Of a stretch of DNA of 64,000 nucleotides, positions 61,485-64,000 are shown in pieces. The first letter of the stretch is position 1; the number at the start of each line of letters is the position of its first letter. The notes beneath the pieces are model-generated. The model made no database searches and had not been told where the DNA came from. It worked only from the letters and a program-made list of their open reading frames with translations. The stretch covers positions 1,839,001 to 1,903,000 of the forward strand of contig NC_016940.1 of assembly GCF_000250635.1 (NCBI RefSeq), written 5' to 3'. The stretch comes from Saprospira grandis str. Lewin. GTDB taxonomy: Bacteria > Bacteroidota > Bacteroidia > Chitinophagales > Saprospiraceae. Position numbers and translations under genes: made by a program.

Positions 61485-62375
61485 TTAACGGCCCTGTTTC
61501 TCTTTCCGAAAACGAGAGGGCGTTTTTTGATAGCGCCGCTTAAATAAGCGATTAAAATAAGACAGGCTATTAAAACCACTATCTAGGGCAATGTCCCCAA
61601 TCTTTTCTTCGGTCTGCAACAAAAGACTAGCCGCCAATTTTAAACGCTCTTCCTGAATAAAATCATTGGGCGATTGCCCTAGCTCTGCCTTAAAGGACCG
61701 ATAAAAATGAGCTTCACTCATACAAGCTTTTTTGCTCAATTCCCCAACGCTGAGCTCTTCTCTCAAATGCTGGCGGATGTACTGGACCAACTGCGCCAAC
61801 CGACTGTCCTCCTCCCCTATTTTCACCTCATTTTCTTGCTGCAATACCCGCAACAACAACTCTTTTAAGGCCATTCCCACAAATAAATCCTTAGAAGGAT
61901 GCCCCTCCGTAAATAAAAAGATGAGCCGCTGCAAAATCTGCTGCACCGCCAAGGAATGCGTAAAATGAAAATTCCCCGACTGAAAAGACCAAAGTAGACC
62001 ATCTTCTCGAGGACGCTCCCTATTCAGCCAATCTAGTTCCTGCTGTACCATATCCTCATCCAAAGCCAAAGCCAAACATTTGGTGGGCTGATGCATATTG
62101 GCCTCCGGAAAATCAATGCGCATCAATTCATTGGGCGGCAAAAGCACCGACTCCCCAGGCAAAAAGCAAAAGGGCGCCTTATCTCGCAAATGCATCCGCT
62201 TCTTCCCCATCAACATAGCCGCCAATACCGGCTGCCGAAACTGCAATTCTACCGCCTCTGCCATCTGATGCGTCTCAAAAATATGAAGCTCCGCCTGGGC
62301 CGCCGCAAAACTGTTTTGCTGCTCGACTAAAGTATGGAGTGGACGCCCAGCCCGATAGTTATCTGGTAATAGCAT
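61485..62375 (-). CDS. AraC-family transcriptional regulator
   Basis: A 296-residue regulator. The N-terminal part (about 15-185) is a cupin-like AraC_N ligand-binding domain, and the C-terminal about 100 residues carry two helix-turn-helix motifs: LSKKACMSEAHFYRSFKAEL and GDIALDSGFNSLSYFNRLFK, then RRYQKTPSRFR. It is divergently transcribed from the aldehyde dehydrogenase gene across a 280-bp intergenic region, so that gene is its likely target. The effector is unknown. Confidence 0.9.
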   Translation of the reverse strand: MLLPDNYRAGRPLHTLVEQQNSFAAAQAELHIFETHQMAEAVELQFRQPVLAAMLMGKKRMHLRDKAPFCFLPGESVLLPPNELMRIDFPEANMHQPTKCLALALDEDMVQQELDWLNRERPREDGLLWSFQSGNFHFTHSLAVQQILQRLIFLFTEGHPSKDLFVGMALKELLLRVLQQENEVKIGEEDSRLAQLVQYIRQHLREELSVGELSKKACMSEAHFYRSFKAELGQSPNDFIQEERLKLAASLLLQTEEKIGDIALDSGFNSLSYFNRLFKRRYQKTPSRFRKEKQGR

Positions 62376-62565
62376 AGGAGTTGATTTTGATGTGGAGAGG
62401 AATTTTGAATTAGCTGAACAGTAGAGAACAAGCAGATGTTGCAGCCAAATAAAAATAAAGCTATTTCCTTAATCTACAGTTTTTTTGTGGGCATAGCGAA
62501 TTGAAATTGATAGGATTGTTCAAGTATTTGATAGAAAGCTACAAAAAGACCCCAAATTTATAAAT

Positions 62566-62573
62566 TACCTTTG
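62566..62573 (+). promoter_or_regulatory. Candidate -7 box of the aldehyde dehydrogenase gene
   Basis: TACCTTTG fits TAnnTTTG about 83 bp before the ATG at 62656. A clear -33 TTG is not seen at the usual distance, which is compatible with an activator-dependent promoter. The rest of 62376-62655 shows no gene. Confidence 0.45.
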
Positions 62574-62655
62574 GCTAGTCAACAGTAAAACTATTTGCTA
62601 ACAATCAGTTTAAGAAAAGCTTCCGCTTTTGCTAAATTGAACAACCAACAACAAC

Positions 62656-64000
62656 ATGCAAGAAACAAATGTAATGGATGAAGTCCTAAAAGCTCCCGAC
62701 TTCAAACCTCAATACGAAAACTTTATCAACGGAGAATGGGTAAAACCTACCAATGGCGAGTACTTCGAAAATGTATCTCCCGTAGACGGTAAAAGCTTTA
62801 CGCTTATCCCCCGCTCTACCAAAGAAGATATTGATAAGGCCGTAGCCGCCGCCTGGGCCGCCGCTCCAGAATGGAACAATAGCTCGGCCACTTTCCGTAG
62901 CAATATTCTACTCAAGATTGCCGACCGTATGGAGGAAAATCTTGAACTACTCGCTCGTACCGAAACTTGGGACAATGGTAAGGCCATTCGCGAAACTCGC
63001 GCAGCCGATATGCCCCTAGCTATCGACCATTTCCGCTATTTTGCTGGCGTTATCCGCGCTGAAGAAGGTAGCATGAGCGAACTCGATGCTAATACAGTTT
63101 GTATCAATGTCCAAGAACCCCTAGGCGTAGTGGCCCAGATTATTCCCTGGAACTTCCCGCTCCTTATGGCTGCTTGGAAAATCGCTCCCGCTCTAGCCGC
63201 TGGTAACTGCGTAGTCCTTAAACCCGCAGAGCAAACTCCTGTAGGTATCCTAATTCTAATGGAGCTTATTCAAGATATTTTACCCAAAGGCGTGCTGAAT
63301 GTAGTCAACGGTTTTGGCGTAGAAGCAGGTAAACCCCTAGCTTCTCACCCCGATGTACGCAAGGTGGCCTTTACCGGAGAAACGACTACCGGTCAGCTCA
63401 TTATGCAGTATGCTTCTAAAAACTTGATTCCCGTTACTTTGGAATTGGGCGGTAAGTCGCCCAACGTTTTCTTCGCTAACGTGATGGCAGAAGATGATGC
63501 CTTCTTCGATAAATGCCTAGAAGGGGCCGCTATGTTTGCCCTCAACCAAGGAGAAGTTTGTACTTGCCCCTCCCGCATTTTGGTCCAAGAAAGTATCGCC
63601 GATAAGTTTATCGAACGCCTAATCGAACGCGTCAACGCCATTAAGATGGGCCACCCCCTAGATCCTAACACCATGATGGGCGCACAAGCTTCTAACGATC
63701 AATACGAGAAAATCCTCAACTATATCAAAATTGGTAAAGAAGAAGGTTGCGAAGTCTTGGCAGGTGGCGCCGCCGCTGCAGTAGATAGCCTCTCTGGTGG
63801 ATACTATATCCGCCCCACTATCCTAAAAGGACACAACAAAATGAGAGTCTTCCAAGAAGAAATTTTTGGCCCAGTCGTTTGTATTACCACCTTTAAGGAT
63901 GAAGCCGAAGCCGTAGAAATTGCCAATGATACCCTCTACGGACTAGGCGCTGGCGTATGGACACGCGATATGCACCAAGCTTACCAAATCTCTAGAAAAA
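62656..64000 (+). CDS. NAD(P)-dependent aldehyde dehydrogenase (partial, cut by right edge)
   Basis: At least 448 residues are visible and the 3' end is missing. It has [40 protein letters not shown], the catalytic Glu263 in [10 protein letters not shown] and the nucleophile Cys302 in GEVCTCPSR, and then [10 protein letters not shown]. The EVCTCPSR context matches the AldB/ExaC acetaldehyde dehydrogenase group, which oxidises acetaldehyde to acetate. The divergent AraC gene probably regulates it. Confidence 0.93.
   Translation, partial: MQETNVMDEVLKAPDFKPQYENFINGEWVKPTNGEYFENVSPVDGKSFTLIPRSTKEDIDKAVAAAWAAAPEWNNSSATFRSNILLKIADRMEENLELLARTETWDNGKAIRETRAADMPLAIDHFRYFAGVIRAEEGSMSELDANTVCINVQEPLGVVAQIIPWNFPLLMAAWKIAPALAAGNCVVLKPAEQTPVGILILMELIQDILPKGVLNVVNGFGVEAGKPLASHPDVRKVAFTGETTTGQLIMQYASKNLIPVTLELGGKSPNVFFANVMAEDDAFFDKCLEGAAMFALNQGEVCTCPSRILVQESIADKFIERLIERVNAIKMGHPLDPNTMMGAQASNDQYEKILNYIKIGKEEGCEVLAGGAAAAVDSLSGGYYIRPTILKGHNKMRVFQEEIFGPVVCITTFKDEAEAVEIANDTLYGLGAGVWTRDMHQAYQISRK

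Overview
The window reads as a chromosomal segment of a Bacteroidota bacterium, most likely a Saprospira-like member of the Saprospiria. The species-level guess is recollection and was not searched. Supporting signs are the continuous str-S10-spc-alpha ribosomal block without tuf, promoters with the Bacteroidota -7 motif TAnnTTTG, a type IX secretion (T9SS) sorting domain on a secreted protein, a CxxxY-type CcmE, and Bacteroidota-style fusions such as GH3 plus beta-lactamase.

Region by region. 1-19442, minus strand: rpsL-rpsG-fusA, then rpsJ through rplO, secY-infA-rpmJ-rpsM-rpsK-rpsD-rpoA, and rplQ cut by the left edge. Several ribosomal proteins carry additions: a duplicated C-terminal half-domain in L15, an insertion of about 60 residues in L4, an RGG-type tail on S3, and acidic tails on L22 and L23. 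20-34 kb: envelope and signalling genes. These are a GH3/beta-lactamase lipoprotein, a HipB/HipS pair without its kinase toxin, a secreted metallopeptidase, a TPR histidine kinase overlapping a response regulator, three identical tRNA-Glu genes, an acyl-CoA thioesterase, a TPR protein and a WG-repeat protein. 34.7-40.5 kb: two small related secreted proteins, sucA, an SRPBCC protein and a mannose-1-phosphate guanylyltransferase. 40.5-42 kb: a gene-free repetitive locus made of a 21-bp tandem array, an IS-like inverted-repeat cluster and GC-rich repeats. 42-52 kb: ccmE-ccmF, a T9SS cargo protein, dnaN, a DUF2147 protein, two OmpA-type lipoproteins and rlmB. 52-64 kb: iscS-iscU-iscA, a membrane subtilase, tandem DinB/DUF1569 paralogs, secA, and an AraC regulator divergent from an aldehyde dehydrogenase that runs off the right edge.

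The most striking non-genic signal is a GC-rich intergenic repeat of about 120-200 bp, present about 20 times in both orientations, including inside the ribosomal gene block. It has a fixed core flanked by two hairpins whose arm sequences differ between copies while complementarity is kept. That is covariation visible by eye and points to selection on structure. The repeats also run in frame into neighbouring genes and create false N-terminal extensions, so I reassigned several starts.
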